A DNA stretch of 64,000 bases from Nereocystis luetkeana (lineage: Eukaryota; Sar; Phaeophyceae; Laminariales; Laminariaceae). Below the pieces are notes generated by a model that worked only from the letters and a program-made list of their open reading frames with translations, had not been told where the DNA came from and did not search any database. The stretch is from contig JARUPZ010000025.1 in the NCBI GenBank assembly GCA_031213475.1, forward strand, positions 1,426,001 through 1,490,000. The letters run 5' to 3'. Position 1 is the stretch's first letter; each line of letters starts with the position of its first letter. This document shows positions 34,164 through 45,353 of the stretch, piece by piece. The position numbers and the translations under genes were made by a program.

Positions 34164-34382
34164 TTGCTGCTTCACCTCCGGAAGTGAGGCGTTCTACGTT
34201 AGAGGTTCACCCTAAGTTTTCTCACTTGAGGAGCTCCATAACCTCACCCGAAAACTGACTTGATCAGCAGAAATCAAACTGCATCGCGGTGAATAATCTC
34301 ACGGCCCAAGTCTACCAAATGTTCATTTATTTTCGATATCAAGATTGACATTCCGACGATTTTGGGTCAAGGGACCCCGTCT
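34164..34382 (+). repeat. 215-bp dispersed repeat
   Basis: Phrases gaggcgttctacg, ttcaccctaag, gcatcgcggtgaataatc and gacattccgac are shared with 60437-60660 (same orientation) and, reversed, with 38560-39098. No coding content. Origin unknown. Confidence 0.75.
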
Positions 34383-34993
34383 TTCAGAAACAAATTATTA
34401 GCGGAAATGTGCTACCAGGTAGGTATACCTCTATCGTAGAACGGGTCTGGTTTCCATCGAGAAAAAATCGGAAGCCAAAAAATGTGAGGTCCTTCACTTT
34501 CGAGAGTGTGTCAGAGCGACAGCACTTTTCGTGCCGTCCTTCGGAGGCGGACCTCGTCGCTGAAGTTTGAAAGTGTGGTTCCAGGCGCTTGAAACTCCAA
34601 GGTCTTGCACAGCAGTAGGGAACTACCAGGTATTTTGTGTCTGGTGTAGAACGAGAAGGAGAAACGCACTCGGAGCTAACTCGGAGCTTCTGGGTTCTCT
34701 CCTCCTGGTCGTTAGCAGCTACTGTATACAGCAGAAAATACAAAACCGACTTTTAGTACGAGAAACTGGAAAATGAAGCGCCTGGAACCACATTTTTCAA
34801 CTACAGCGACGAACTCCGCCCCGTGGGAGGAGACGAAAAATGCTGTCGCTTTGGCACACTAACGGGCGTGCACCAAGGACGTCAATTCTCCCTTGCCAAT
34901 TTTAGCGCGATAGAAACGTTCGGAGATGTAGGCAAAAAAAAAAAAAAAAAACTGTAAAAACGGCGACAGACGTGATTCCAGCGTCTACGTTGT

Positions 34994-35430
34994 CGGTTCT
35001 TTACTACTACCTCGTACTGCTGCTGTGTTTTTTGGGCATTGCAACAAGTGTGACAGGTGCGTATCTCACACTGGCGGGGTCAATCGACCAGGAGCCGCAC
35101 TCGGATCACAACCGCCGCCGCCACCATCTTCACCAATCATCATCTCTTCAATCAACCTCCACTACCACCCCAACACAGCGCAAGCACCAGCACTAGAACA
35201 GCGATCAGCTGGCACCGCCGACCGACTGGTGAGTACAACATGTCTGTGCTACTTGGGATGCCAACTGCAGCATCTATCTGGTTGGTCTTCCTCTATCTTC
35301 CTTTGATTGCGCGCTTGATCCTTCATTATTTTGATTTGATTACAGAATTATTGTCTTTCACGCTTCTTGTTACCGTACGAAAAGAGTAGCGTGGTGTGGG
35401 TGGATGGCGAGATTGCTTTGCTTGTGTTGT
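34994..35430. other. No gene recognised
   Basis: This stretch contains short open frames rich in Ser/Thr/Pro (35057-35200) from 'accacc' phrases. No domain or second copy was seen. Confidence 0.3.
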
Positions 35431-35434
35431 ATTT

Positions 35435-35700
35435 TGCCTCAAGCTTCCTCTCTAGGGCTGGGGCAGAGTGGACGAGCGCTGGGCGGAGACGGTAAACAGG
35501 GTAGCAAGGTACCAGACCGCCTAGTAGGGAGAACCTCGTTATGCTCCTCGTACGACAAACTGCTGCGGCTACCTGGACGGTGTTTTTTTTTTTTTTGTCT
35601 GCCTATTTATTTCCCTCTGTCATTTACTCTGTGCGTTGGTAGTGGTGCTGTGTGTTTTTTAGCTCGTTATGTTCGCGTTAAAGTGTCTGCTAGATCTCCT
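35435..35700 (+). repeat. Fragment of LINE-B 3' UTR
   Basis: Phrases 'gggcggagacggtaaacagg', 'gtagcaaggtaccag', 'gagaacctcg' and 'ctacctggacggtg' match, in opposite orientation, LINE-B 3' UTR at 46510-46650 and 50520-50660. Confidence 0.65.
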
Positions 35701-35729
35701 GAGGGAGGCACGGTATATTTTTCTTCCAT

Positions 35730-36043
35730 TGTTGTTTTTGTTGTTTGTTGTTGTTCTCACATTAACTCACAATCCAAAGCAGTCCGTGGTCGCAGGACAG
35801 GCTCCAACAACTCTGGAGTGGAAGAAATACCTCAAGTAAAACAGAGGCAAACACAAAAAACAAGCATACGCACTCCACCACTGCGGACACCAGGGAAGCA
35901 AAAAGGAGACTATTGATAGCAGACCAAAACCTAAAAAGGAAGATGAAGCGAAGCAAAACAAAACAAAATAAAACAAAAACAGAAGCAGATAGCAAAACGC
36001 AAAAAAAGGCAAAACGGACCATACTAACAAAGACACAAAGATA
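35730..36043 (-). mobile_element. LINE-A 3' tail, 5'-truncated
   Basis: The - strand ends in (AAC)n, seen as GTT-rich sequence at 35730-35757, preceded by the standard LINE-A 3' UTR. Homology stops abruptly after 'gacacaaag' near 36040. It is one of at least five LINE-A tails in the window. Confidence 0.88.
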
Positions 36044-36161
36044 TACCTGGTATCCTTTGTTCTTTTTGATTTTTGCTGTGTATATATGTATTGTACGAGT
36101 AGTTGCTGTTGATCTTGTTGTCAAATAAGTATCGCCACAATACATGTACAATGCAGTCCGA

Positions 36162-36500
36162 GGTCGGAGGACAGTAGCCGGTCGCCCCGGTGGTTCAAGT
36201 GGTTAACCTCGAATTCTACTTGTTTGAGTCCTGGGTTCGAGCCCTAGGAGGGTCGGACTTTGACTTTATTTGCAAAAATAAAAAAAGGGATTCAATTGTT
36301 GAGAGCGCCTTGCAGCGTGGGTAGGCACAATTCGATGCGAGTCGACGAGGGAAGAAAAGGCTGAAATCTTCTCGCGATAAAAATGAAGGCACGTACCGTA
36401 GCGGGAAGGGGGGAGAAGAGCCTGCTATGTGACCCCGGATCTGAGTTACGAGTTGGAAGGAGAGAGAGAAGAAGATGTGCGAAGATAATGAATGGGATGG

Positions 36501-36537
<37 letters not shown>

Positions 36538-36548
36538 TCGGAGGACAG
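36162..36548 (+). mobile_element. Full-length tRNA-derived SINE with 13-bp target duplication
   Basis: The SINE is 36175-36535 and the duplication GGTCGGAGGACAG is 36162-36174 and 36536-36548. The head looks tRNA-like: an A-box-like 'tggttcaagtggttaacc' and a B box 'ggttcgagccc'. A ~220-bp body (gagagcgcctt...gaatggg) and a 35-bp poly(A) tail follow. It should be transcribed by RNA polymerase III from the internal boxes. It landed in a LINE-A 3' end ('aatgcagtccg' to the left, 'ataactctggagtg' to the right). Confidence 0.93.
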
Positions 36549-36682
36549 GAACCGATAACTCTGGAGTGAAAGAGAACCCCCGAAATAAAAGCAAGCAACG
36601 AATGATACACATGTTAACTGAAGCACATCTAATAAACGTACCAAAAAAGTGAGGTCCGCGCTCGTATTATACGTATCTAGTA

Positions 36683-36896
36683 CATGCCTGCCTGTCGTAT
36701 CTAGTATGATGGCATGGCTTTGCATTGCCCACTGCAGTTCACACTGCACACGTGGCAACGTAGTATCTCTGTGGCGTAGCTTTGTGACCACAGAACTTGT
36801 ATCTCTTCTAGGATTGAAGAATCGGCACGGACACTGGTTGTGCTGGATGTCGACGGGTAGAAAGAACGGTTTAATGTGAAGAACACACACACATGC
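36683..36896 (+). mobile_element. LINE-B 3' tip (+ strand)
   Basis: The phrases 'ctgtcgtatctagtatgatgg', 'ggcaacgtagtatctctg', 'gaatcggcacggacactggt' and the terminal 'gaagaacacacacaca' match the 3' termini of the LINE-B copies at 45.2-52.9 kb. Confidence 0.8.
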
Positions 36897-37040
36897 CGTA
36901 CACTGCTGTACAAGTCGCAAACAAAAACCGAGAAGACCGCATGCTACCCAGATGAAATAGACGGGATGAAAAAACAAGTCGACGACGCGTTCTGCGATAG
37001 AGGTGGCACATTTCCAGTAAAATGTTTTCTGAGTAATTAT

Positions 37041-37544
37041 AGGTCAACTAAATTATAATATGGGAAATTTTTGAAGGGGCCTCAGAACTGACATTTTTTT
37101 GCCGAAAATCGGCGATTTACTCGACGAGACTGTCAAAAACACCGGTAGACTCCTCAGGATGCTCCCTTTAGTTTTCCAAGAGCTTACTTACTCGAGCACT
37201 TTTTCGTTTCTCCAGAGTCGTAGTAGGACTGTTCATCCATATTTCCAGTTCTGGAGACATCATGGTTTTTTATCAAAAATCCTCCAAGATCCGTTATTTT
37301 TGGCCCCAGTTCTGACCAACCGCCTTATTTCTGAGCCTCCAGAGAAAACTGATTGGTTGCTCCAAAAAATAAACTACGACTCCGGCGAAACGGAAAATTG
37401 TTCCTGAAAGCTGGCAAAAAACTACGGGGAGCATTTTGAGGAGTCTATCGGTGTTTTTGGCTTTCCCGCCGAGTAAAACGCGTATATTCGGCCTGAAAAC
37501 TCAGTTCTGAGAGCTCAGAAATAATTTCCCATAATAGTTGGTCG
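37041..37544. mobile_element. ~500-bp foldback element with ~130-bp arms
   Basis: The left arm (ggtcaactaaa...tatgggaaat...ctcagaactga...cggtagactcctcagg...gctccc) pairs with the right arm, which reads 'gggagcattttgaggagtct', then 'cagttctgag' and 'atttcccataatagttggtc'. It encodes nothing and could fold into a long hairpin. Confidence 0.8.
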
Positions 37545-37553
37545 GCCGGATTT

Positions 37554-38545
37554 GAGGCTGGTCTTGGTCTTGTGCAATTTTTGTTTGAGTGATTGAAAAA
37601 GGCAGGAAGTCGGATTTTCCTACGGCAGAAAGCCACACCAGGTCGGTGCGCCGTGTGCCGTCTTATCGTGATTTTGGTTTTATTTCATAGGAGAACCGAA
37701 CAAACAGAACAGAACCAACATTTTGAACTCCAAGTGGACCACGACACGAACCAGAGTCGCTTACGCCGGGTTGGGCGATCAACCTTCACCAGTATGGGGC
37801 CTGTTTGGTGGAAAAAATGTTCCTCCGAGATTTTATCACTCCTCAAATTCCATGAAATGTTTTTTTTTGGAAGCCTTTTCCGATCAACTCTGAAGGTGAT
37901 AAAATTTGGCTTTGCACAAGACCTCGGTGGCATTACACAATTTTGTTTAGCTTTTAGACTGGGTTCATGACGGGTCACGGCGCTACATGCTTGGTTACGC
38001 TTGTACACAGCTGGGCTCCAACACTTGTGCATCGCCCACCACGGAGAGGGAGGGCATATCAGTACCTTGGCCACCATCGTGTCCCTTGCGGCCGCCCAAC
38101 GGCAGCTGCTCTAGGAAAAACAACTTTGGAAACGAATAGGACGAGACTACAGCAGCAGCAGCAGTATCAAAACAACCTAACGCTTTTTCTCTGACTACGA
38201 CCGCTGCAAGCAGCTCATGCTCCGCGAGGGCGAGAGCTCCTTGCTGGTCCAGCGACTAGCAAACCTCTTAGGCAGCTCCCCGGGGGGTTCCACATTCCGC
38301 TCCTTCCTTGGAGGAGCTGGTGGTGAAGGTTGATCGGCCAACCCGGCGTGAGCGACTCTCGTTGGTGTCGTGGTCCACATGGACTTCAAAATGTCGGTTC
38401 TGTTCTGTTTTTTTAGTTCTCCCATGAAATAAAACCAAAATCACGATAAGACGACACATGGCGCACCGACCTGGTGTGGCTTTTTGCCGTAGGAAAATCC
38501 GACTTCCTGCCTTTTTAAATTACTCAAACAAAAAGCGTAAGCCCC
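37554..38545. mobile_element. ~1-kb foldback element with ~210-bp arms
   Basis: The left arm at 37566-37795 (tttttgtttgagtgattg, aggcaggaagtcggattttc, gatcaaccttcacc) pairs with the right arm at 38315-38540 in inverted order. The unique middle (37796-38314) carries no transposase motif. It directly follows the element at 37041. Confidence 0.85.
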
Positions 38546-38559
38546 AGCCTAACAGGGTT

Positions 38560-39098
38560 CCTGAACCAAAAAAAGTCGGAACACCAATCTTGTTTCGAAA
38601 AATAAATACGTTATTTTAATCTTGGGCCATGGGAGTATTCATCGGGAAGCACTTTGAATTTTGCTGGAATCGTTTTTCGGGTAGGGCATGGAGCCCCTTA
38701 ACTGAGGAGCCTCAGAAAATTTGAGTAGGTTTAGAAGTCTGGGAAAAGGGATCTTTAGGGATGTTTTTGATGTGAAAAATATGTAGCGTGGTCTGCACTT
38801 ACTTCGGAATCGTCGTCCGCATCTGAGAAATTTCCTGGTTCAATGCAAACTCGGCGTAGCCGCGTTTATGGCGAGTTTTGGCCCGTTTTGGCTGCCGTTT
38901 GGGGTCAGGGTTTGGGTTAGGGTTAAGTTTAGGGTTAGAATCAGGGGTTGGGTTGGGTCTTCGGCCGTACCTTGATTCCAACAAGAACCAAAACATCCGA
39001 ACAGCCTACCAATCTAAATAATATTATCCCTTCTCCCAGATTGTTGAAGGTCCTCGAAAATTAAGGGTGAACCTTTATCGTGGAACGCCTCCGACGTG
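38560..39098 (-). repeat. 215-bp repeat split by a MITE
   Basis: Reverse copy of the repeat at 34164 and 60437. It is continuous to 38721 and resumes at 39056. The interruption is the MITE at 38722-39055, whose GAAAATT duplication restores the repeat sequence when collapsed to one copy (compare uninterrupted 'aaactttctgaggctcc' at 60472-60488). Confidence 0.85.
38722..39055 (+). mobile_element. MITE with internal telomere-like TTAGGG motifs, nested copy
   Basis: A 334-bp element with inverted ends around 'tctgggaRaRgggatctttagg' and a target duplication GAAAATT (38715-38721 and 39056-39062). It contains 'gggttagggttaa' at about 38922-38940. Same family as 43447-43755. Confidence 0.85.
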
Positions 39099-39099
39099 G

Positions 39100-39541
39100 A
39101 AAATAGAAAGCGAAAGCGAACCAACCCACAACCCAAAAGGAAACAACGAGGGAAACAACCAAGAAAGCAATAAAGCAAAAAATAGATTCAGAAAGCAAGA
39201 ATGCATTAAAGAAAACACACAAGAGAATTCGCAAATTTTCGCAAGTTGCAGGCTCGCAGGCTAGGCGAGGGGTGTAAAACGGAGGTAAGAACCTGAAAAC
39301 AAACATACATTCTGCGCACCTAAAAACACCAAAGAAGCCAACAAGAACCGAATGAACACAAAACCGAAAATGAAGACGACGAAGCAGTAAAAGGCTAGGG
39401 CAGGTAGCATAAAGGAAACAAAGAAATACAGACAGACAGACAGACAGACAGACAGAGACACAAGGCAGGGCAAACGAGAAAAAGGAAAGAGGACTAAAGT
39501 AGGTAAAAAAATAAAAATAAGTCAACGAAAGACTAAACGGA
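39100..39541. other. A-rich DNA, probable LINE-A3 3' UTR
   Basis: The - strand of this stretch is T/C-rich with a (TCTG)n run (39430-39455), as expected of a LINE 3' UTR. It diverges from the 3' UTR of the other LINE-A copies, so it may mark a subfamily. Confidence 0.4.
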
Positions 39542-41580
39542 TCAGGCGCTGATCCATACAGGCAGGCAAAGTTGCCCGGGCGGCACCATGGTTGTCGCTT
39601 GGGTCCCATAAGAAGAGGGCGCATCGTGACGACGATGATCATACCCAGGCGGCAGTCTGTTGGGCGAGCCGCCTCCCCCCTCCTTCCCAGGCCCGGCCGC
39701 CACCTTCCCCAGGTCCCCCGTCGCTCCCCTTTCGCCTATATTGTTGTCGACGGTGGTAGCCGTGGTCGATGCGTCCTTCTCGCCCATATGTAATTGCCGC
39801 AAAAAAAATTCCACCCCTTCCTCGACCCGTCGGAACCATCTGCCGGCTTTCTGTGCTGCCTCGCGCCACCCTTCGAGCTCGATGCCAACCTCCATCAGGG
39901 CCTTCTCAAGGTACCTCATCCAGCCCCACTCCTGTCCTCCGGAGTAGCTCTCACCCCTAACATTCTCCCCAACTTCCACCCTCACAGACGCTCTTCTGCT
40001 ATTATTCCTGTCACAAAGCCCGCATACAATAGCCTACGTGTGCTGCCGTCTCAACTATCTCGGAGTTTGTCCGGAGAAGCGCGCCGGTATGGGATATAAT
40101 GTGGTCCTCGCGTTTTCGGTTTCGCCAGCCAAGGCATTTGAGAAACATCTTGTGGTGGACCTCCCGTAGCCTGATGTATTCAGTCTTGCTCAGGACCTAG
40201 GTAACGCATCCGTTCAGCAGCGTTTTGATTACCCCGGTTTTCAGCATCGGCACCCTCAGGCGTAGGTGAACATCCGGACAGGCATAAATTTCCATCTCAT
40301 ACTGCCATAAGCACGCCCATGCCCTCTGGAGTTGACGCTTTACCTCAACACTTCTGTTCCTCCAATCTGCGCAGATAGCTCGATTTACACAAACTCGGTG
40401 TGTTTGTTTGTCCACTTGGCCGGCTGTGGTGACGGTGACCGGCACGTTCCCCCCTTAGTTTGTTTGCAGACACACCTGTTCCTTCTTGGCCTCCTAGACC
40501 ACCGAACGCGGCACATTTAGTCACGATCTTCGTCAGCTTCTTCTCCAGGCCGTTAGGTGATCGAGATACAATGCCCGCATAGTCTGCATGCAGCATAGCC
40601 CACAATGTTTGGCGCTCTTTATCCTTCCCCTGCCCGTCGACTTGTCCGGCCCGTGCCTTCCCTCCCTTCCGGCCCGTGCCTTCCCTCCCTTCTTTATCCC
40701 ACTCTTCTTATTTCGTTAGCGTTGCACCATGCTGTCCGTGATGCATTTAGCAGAAACGAAGCATCGTTACACCACACGCAGCGTCGCTGCGATAACCACG
40801 TTGAACAGCAATGGCGCGAGCACACACCCTCACCGAAGACCCTGCTCTACGTCGAACACAATCTATCTGAGCACTCGCCATCATCAAGCCGAAGGCACTC
40901 ACGCATGCCGTCGTGAAATTGGTGGGTAACGATGGCATTCTGGGTGGCACCCCGAACGGAGCCAACACAGTCCACAGAAGGGTTCGGTCGACGGAGTCTT
41001 TGGCGTCGGTTAGGTCAACCAAGCACATGACGGAACAGCGAGGTACCCTTTCTCCATGTCAACTCCTGCACGCGTCGCACAACGAACATCATGTCGACCG
41101 TCGAACGTTCGGGCCTGAAGTCCCCCTGCTCCTCTGACAGAATGCATTCCCGTTCACAGTAGTAGTCGCTGGGGCGACGCGCGATGACTTTGATCAGTGC
41201 TGTGCCGGCATGCCCGACAAGGAAAATGACACGAGAGTTACCACACTCCTCTCTTTATTTCTTACTGTCTGTGCAGCACCTTAATCGTTGCATCCTTCCA
41301 TATCTACGGCACGACCCCTTTCCCTCCACACAGCGACGATGGTGTCTCGGAAGATTCCTGAGGTATTCGAGTCCCCTTCTTCAGTCAGGACCTTCAGGAG
41401 TCAGCTGGGAGACCATCCGGCCCAACCGCCTTGCGGTTGGCCACCGCCCAGATCGCGTATTTCACCGCGTATATAGACGGGGCACGTCATCCAGCGGACT
41501 GCACGAGGGCCAGAATTTGAGCTCGTCGGCGATAGGCGGGTTGATGATCGATGACTTCGTGTTCAGCAGCTGATGGAACC
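39542..41580 (-). pseudogene. LINE-A copy 3, RT remnant
   Basis: Fragments in several - strand frames follow LINE-A order: 'LLNTKS' near 41575, RT start (RVIFLVGHAGTALIKVI, 41170-41240), LVDLTDAKDSVDRTLLW and VLAPFGVPPRM (about 40930-41020), [18 protein letters not shown] (catalytic box changed from YADD to HADY; about 40540-40600), LKTGVIKTLLNGCVT (about 40200-40250) and YSGGQEWGWMRYLEK with FRRVEEG (39730-39960). Many frameshifts and an older divergence than copies 1 and 2. Confidence 0.85.
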
Positions 41581-41591
41581 ACCTTACCTGT

Positions 41592-41770
41592 TTTATGGCA
41601 TGGCATTGCGTTGTCCAATCTGCGTACTGCATAACTGTGTCGTATCTCTGTGGCGTAGTTTTGTGACCACATAGCTTGTAACTCTCTCATGGATTGAAGA
41701 ATCGGCCCGGACACTGGTTGTGCTGGATGTCGACCGGTAGAAATAGCAGATTAATGTCAAGGACACACCC
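41592..41770 (+). mobile_element. LINE-B 3' tip next to LINE-A3
   Basis: The sequence 'ggcatggcattgc...gtatctctgtggcgtag...cggcccggacactggttgtg...caaggacaca' is a diverged LINE-B terminus. It lies head to head with the truncated 5' end of LINE-A3. Confidence 0.75.
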
Positions 41771-42089
41771 CTCGGAACAGTGCTTGGGGCAGGGTTGAGA
41801 AGGAATCAAAAGACGTCGCCCGTGTGGCAACACTTCTTGGTGTTCGAACTGCCGGTCCGGGGGAAAAGCGGTACGTTCACGGTAGTCACAGAAGTGCCTG
41901 CATCGGGACGGCTCCCTTCACGCAACCACCTCTGCGGGAGACTCTCCACGTACAGCCGCGTCGACAAGGTAGCTGGATGTCAAATTTAAGAAACAAGCGG
42001 TCTGCTGAATGAACCGTTGAAATGAGTACCACCCCCCCCGAATATCAGAGTGCCATCGAGGCCAGTGGGCTATCCATATCCGCGAGGAT
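41771..42089. other. No feature recognised
   Basis: Short open frames occur only. The phrase 'gcaaccacctctgcggg' and surroundings show no second copy in the window. Confidence 0.3.
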
Positions 42090-42560
42090 GAACCTTGTCC
42101 TCCCGTCTCGTCGTAAAGCTATTCATTTACCTCCCCGACCCGTCGGGAAAAATCCCCATTGCGCGTTATCGTCCCGTCCCACCTCGAAAACCTGTACGTA
42201 CCGCCCCATCCCGCCGCCCTAAAATTATTGATGCTACTTCACCATCCTGTTCCCCCGAGGGAACAAGCGTTTTCCGTCCCGTCCCCACAAACATTTTTTT
42301 TGTATTTTACAGTCCCGCCCCGTCGCGAAAACAATCCGTTGTATTGAACCGTCCCGCCCAGTCGTGAACGCCTGCCCCGTTGCGCTTTACCGTCCGGTCC
42401 TCGGAGAAAATGTGAATAGTACACTCGCTGTCCCGTTCCGTTCCGCCCCGCCAACTTTTTTTTTGTCCTCAAATCTTACCGTCCCGTCCCGTTTTCATGT
42501 TTTTCCCCCCAAACACGTCAAAAGTATCACGTCCTGCCCCGTCACGATTCTCAGTCACTG
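42090..42560. repeat. Degenerate 'cccgtccc' word array
   Basis: Dozens of variants of ccgtcccgtcc, cccgccccgtcg and ttccgtcccg recur at irregular spacing, separated by A/T runs. Strong C over G strand bias. No coding frame is supported. Compare the G-rich word array at 58240-58620. Confidence 0.7.
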
Positions 42561-43440
42561 CCATAGGCCTCGATCACGTCTCATACCAACCCCAAACCCC
42601 GCATTCCCATTTTTCGTAGTCTACCCCCTCCCCATTTAGTCCCCTGTCCTAATAATTGCTTCATTTCTACGGCAACTGCATTCGAAGGTATAACTCTTGA
42701 AAACTTCTCCCCCCCTCTCATCGCTCATTGATACGTACATCCTTTTCGCTCTTCCACCCCCCCCTGACGTTAGATTTCCATCATCGACACCCCTCCTGCT
42801 GTACGTCCCGTTGCTCCTCCAGTCGTTCTCGAATGCAAGGCATACAGTATAGGCCCGCCGATAAGAAGGTGCCCAGTGAGAACATAACGCTCACTTTTTC
42901 GAGAACGCAAAGAAAATTTGGTTAAAAAAAACGGCTTAGTGGCGAAACGCACACAACATCCTATAAATTAGCATACCTGGTATATATTATGCTCATAGTT
43001 GTTCGAAGATGGCGACCCGATAATAATTTAAGGCTTAACCAGAGTAGCTGTTCCTTGTTGACGGGCCCATACTGCTGTCCTCACCAGGTTCTAACCCTTA
43101 CCCTCCCACTATATTATTCAGTGCTGAAAACAACACCCAGCAGGTGTCACAAAGCGAAAATGACGAAACCTCTAGTCTGGAGGGGTTTTCGAGGTCGCTT
43201 GGTAGCGGGTGAACAAACTATACAAAGTCAATCCTATGATCAACAACAATATAATGGTATGGTACATCGTCTTCTAGCGGACGGAATATGAAGACCGAAC
43301 TCGTGACGGAGGACGGTATTTTGGCGATCTAGTCTCGTGCCTGCCGGTGTTTTTGCTTTATACTTTTGCCGACAATAACTCTTGTTACCGCGAGCTTGGT
43401 AATTGATTGATAGCTTACCCCTCAGGGCCTATAACAGCTC
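42561..43440. other. No gene recognised
   Basis: Pyrimidine-rich to 42830, then mixed. TACCTGGTA occurs at 42974-42982. No repeat partner was found in the window. Confidence 0.3.
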
Positions 43441-43446
43441 AGAAGG

Positions 43447-43755
43447 GAGTAGGTTTAGCAGTCTGGGAGAAGGGATCTTTGGGGATGCTTTTGAATTGAA
43501 AAATGCGTAGCGTGGTCTGCACTTCGAAATCGTCGTCCGCAACTGCGGAATTTCGTGGTTCGATGCAAACGCCGCGCGGCCGCGTTTATGGCGAGTTTCG
43601 GCCTGTTTTGGCTGCGGTTTGGGGTCAGGGTTAGGGGGTTAGGGTTAGGGTTAGAGTCAAGGGTCTTCGCTCGCACCTTAATCCCAACATGAGCCGAAAC
43701 ACCTGAACAGCCTACCAACCTAAAGATCCCCTCTCCCAGATTGTTAAAGGCCTTC
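43447..43755 (+). mobile_element. MITE with internal telomere-like motifs, solitary copy
   Basis: Ends 'gtctgggagaagggatcttt' and, inverted, 'aaagatcccctctcccaga'. About 43617-43655 holds several TTAGGG units. Middle phrases gtagcgtggtctgcactt and ggccgcgtttatggcgagttt match 38722-39055. Confidence 0.85.
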
Positions 43756-43759
43756 GAGG

Positions 43760-44390
43760 AAGGTGACACCTTCGCGTTTGATGTCGTCGAGGTCATGGTT
43801 CGAATCTCATCTCGCACGTTTCTTTTAGAGAAGCACTCGCGCGCGCGTCCCTTAAACCGTTTCTCCCTGGTTCCCCAGGTATTTAAACGAGGCGAGTAGG
43901 TAGGTCAGCACCGTACGGCTGTCGTATACGGTACCGTCGCCACAACGGTCCCGCCGTTCCAAGGGGGGCGGGCATTTATGGCTGCGGCGGTTCATCCCCC
44001 GGACAGAATACACACCTTTAGAACCATCTCATACAACAACTGAACAGCATGCACTCAATATTTGTGAAAATAAAATATCAACATATAAGCTATCGGTGCG
44101 CAGAACGAGCATTAACATGTCAATTGTCCTGTTGACCCGGGCAGCATCCAGGGGAGCCGCTGGCCTCTGAATCACATACCAGGTATAGAAAACGCGCGAA
44201 CGGCATATCATACAACTTGTTTAACTCAAGCTAAAATGGGATACATAGACCGAACGAAATACGCAGCTGGCAAAGTTGAGTACCGGGTATCAACTATTTA
44301 ATCAGTCGAACTCACAGCTGGCGTATCAGTATTTCATACCAGGTAATATTTTACAAACGTGAATATGTAGGTACCACAGTCAATATCGAC
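43760..44390. other. No gene recognised; three TACCNGGTA palindromes
   Basis: TACCAGGTA lies at 44177-44185 and 44337-44345, and TACCGGGTA at 44281-44289. No other structure is clear. Confidence 0.4.
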
Positions 44391-44400
44391 GAGTTGAGAG

Positions 44401-44497
44401 CCTGCTATGTGACCCCGGATCTGAGTTCAGAGTTGGAAGGAGAGAGAGAAGATGTGCGAAGATAATGAATGGGACGAGAAAATAAAATATAAAATAA
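44401..44497 (+). mobile_element. 5'-truncated SINE fragment
   Basis: The SINE 3' part, 'agcctgctatgtgaccccgg' to 'gaatgggacgagaaaataaa', with an A-rich tail. The target duplication is not clear. Confidence 0.75.
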
Positions 44498-44533
44498 AAA
44501 GTTGTCTGACCGAGACCTGGTACCTACAGGTAC

Positions 44534-44682
44534 TTCTAGGTTTGTCGCGACGGCAGATACATACATGGGACGGGGTACGCTACGGCCAGGTGTCTGGGAT
44601 CGCGACGACAGCAGCAGCTATTTGTTGTGGTGGTGCTGCTGTCTCTGTTGCTTAGGTATCTGCCGTCGCGACAATACTAGAA
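44534..44682. repeat. 27-bp inverted repeat around a GCAGCAG loop
   Basis: Arms 44534-44560 (ttctaggtttgtcgcgacgg...) and 44656-44682 pair at about 25 of 27 positions. 44590-45075 is rich in GCAGCAG/GCTGCTG and contains open frames that follow the repeat, so no protein is called. Confidence 0.7.
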
Positions 44683-45225
44683 GCATATTACTACGGGGGA
44701 CAATAGTAAATAGGACTAAATATTGTTTGGCAAAAAAAGCGAAATATATACCGGGTATATTTTTTTGCGTGCACCGTAGATCCTCCCTGGTGTTTGCTAT
44801 ATTCCACCTTAATAGTATGTCGATCGCGGCCAAAGCTCTCGGCGGCCAAAGCTCAGCAGCGGAAGCAGCAGCGGCTGCAGAAGAAGGTTTTCGCAGACAC
44901 AGTGGCTGGAAGGAGCCAAGCTGCTGCTCAGGAGCTGCTGCGCTCAGGAGCAGCAGCGGCAAAAATCTTCTGCGGCAAAAGCTATTGGCAGCAGCAGCAG
45001 AAGCTGCTTCTGCAAAAGTTGTCAGCAGTCAGCAGCAAGTAAGTGTTACTATTGGTATTAGCTGCTGCAGCAGCGTAAAAGCATCTCAGCTGTCGCAGTA
45101 TGATAGAAGCATCTTGTGCGGGGTGTTGTAGCTCCTTTTTTCTGCTGCTTCTTGTATAAGTCACGCTTGAGGATGCAGAATCGGCACCGAAGCCACCACA
45201 GACAGACCTATCGGAACTCGGAACC

Positions 45226-45353
45226 TGGTGTGTGTGTGTTCTTCACATTAAACCGTTCTTTCTCCCCGTCGACATCCAGCACAACCAGTGTCCGTGCCGA
45301 TTCTTCAATCCTAGAAGAGATACAGGTTCTGTGGTCACAAAGCTACGCCTCAA
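45226..45353 (-). mobile_element. LINE-B 3' tip (- strand), head to head with a + strand copy
   Basis: The - strand terminus 'ggtttaatgtgaagaacacac' begins at 45226. At about 45354 the sequence switches abruptly to + strand LINE-B 3' UTR ('aagtgttggccacctcgcct'). Confidence 0.8.

Larger units (their letters stand above)
34019..34993. mobile_element. ~970-bp foldback element with outer and inner inverted repeats
   Basis: The outer arms 'cgtagacactggaatcacg.ctgtcgccgttttta' (34019-34053) and its reverse complement (34956-34988) are about 35 bp. A second pair of ~150-bp arms lies inside (about 34448-34600 and 34764-34920; phrase aagcgcctggaaccaca). The palindromic MITE and a 215-bp repeat sit between the left arms. 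No transposase is encoded. Confidence 0.7.

Noticed and set aside
36177..36260. A tRNA gene
   Set aside because: The A- and B-box-like sequences belong to the head of a SINE with poly(A) tail and target duplication; no cloverleaf with a proper acceptor stem is evident.
36501..36535. A polyadenylation tail of a processed gene copy
   Set aside because: The poly(A) run terminates a SINE with a perfect 13-bp target duplication rather than a host mRNA copy.
43617..43655. A chromosome end or fused telomere
   Set aside because: The TTAGGG run is short, lies inside a MITE present elsewhere, and is flanked by ordinary DNA on both sides.
44502..45131. A 209-codon alanine/glutamine-rich protein
   Set aside because: The frame follows GCAGCAG repeats with an inverted repeat and has a frame of similar length on the other strand; no domain is present.
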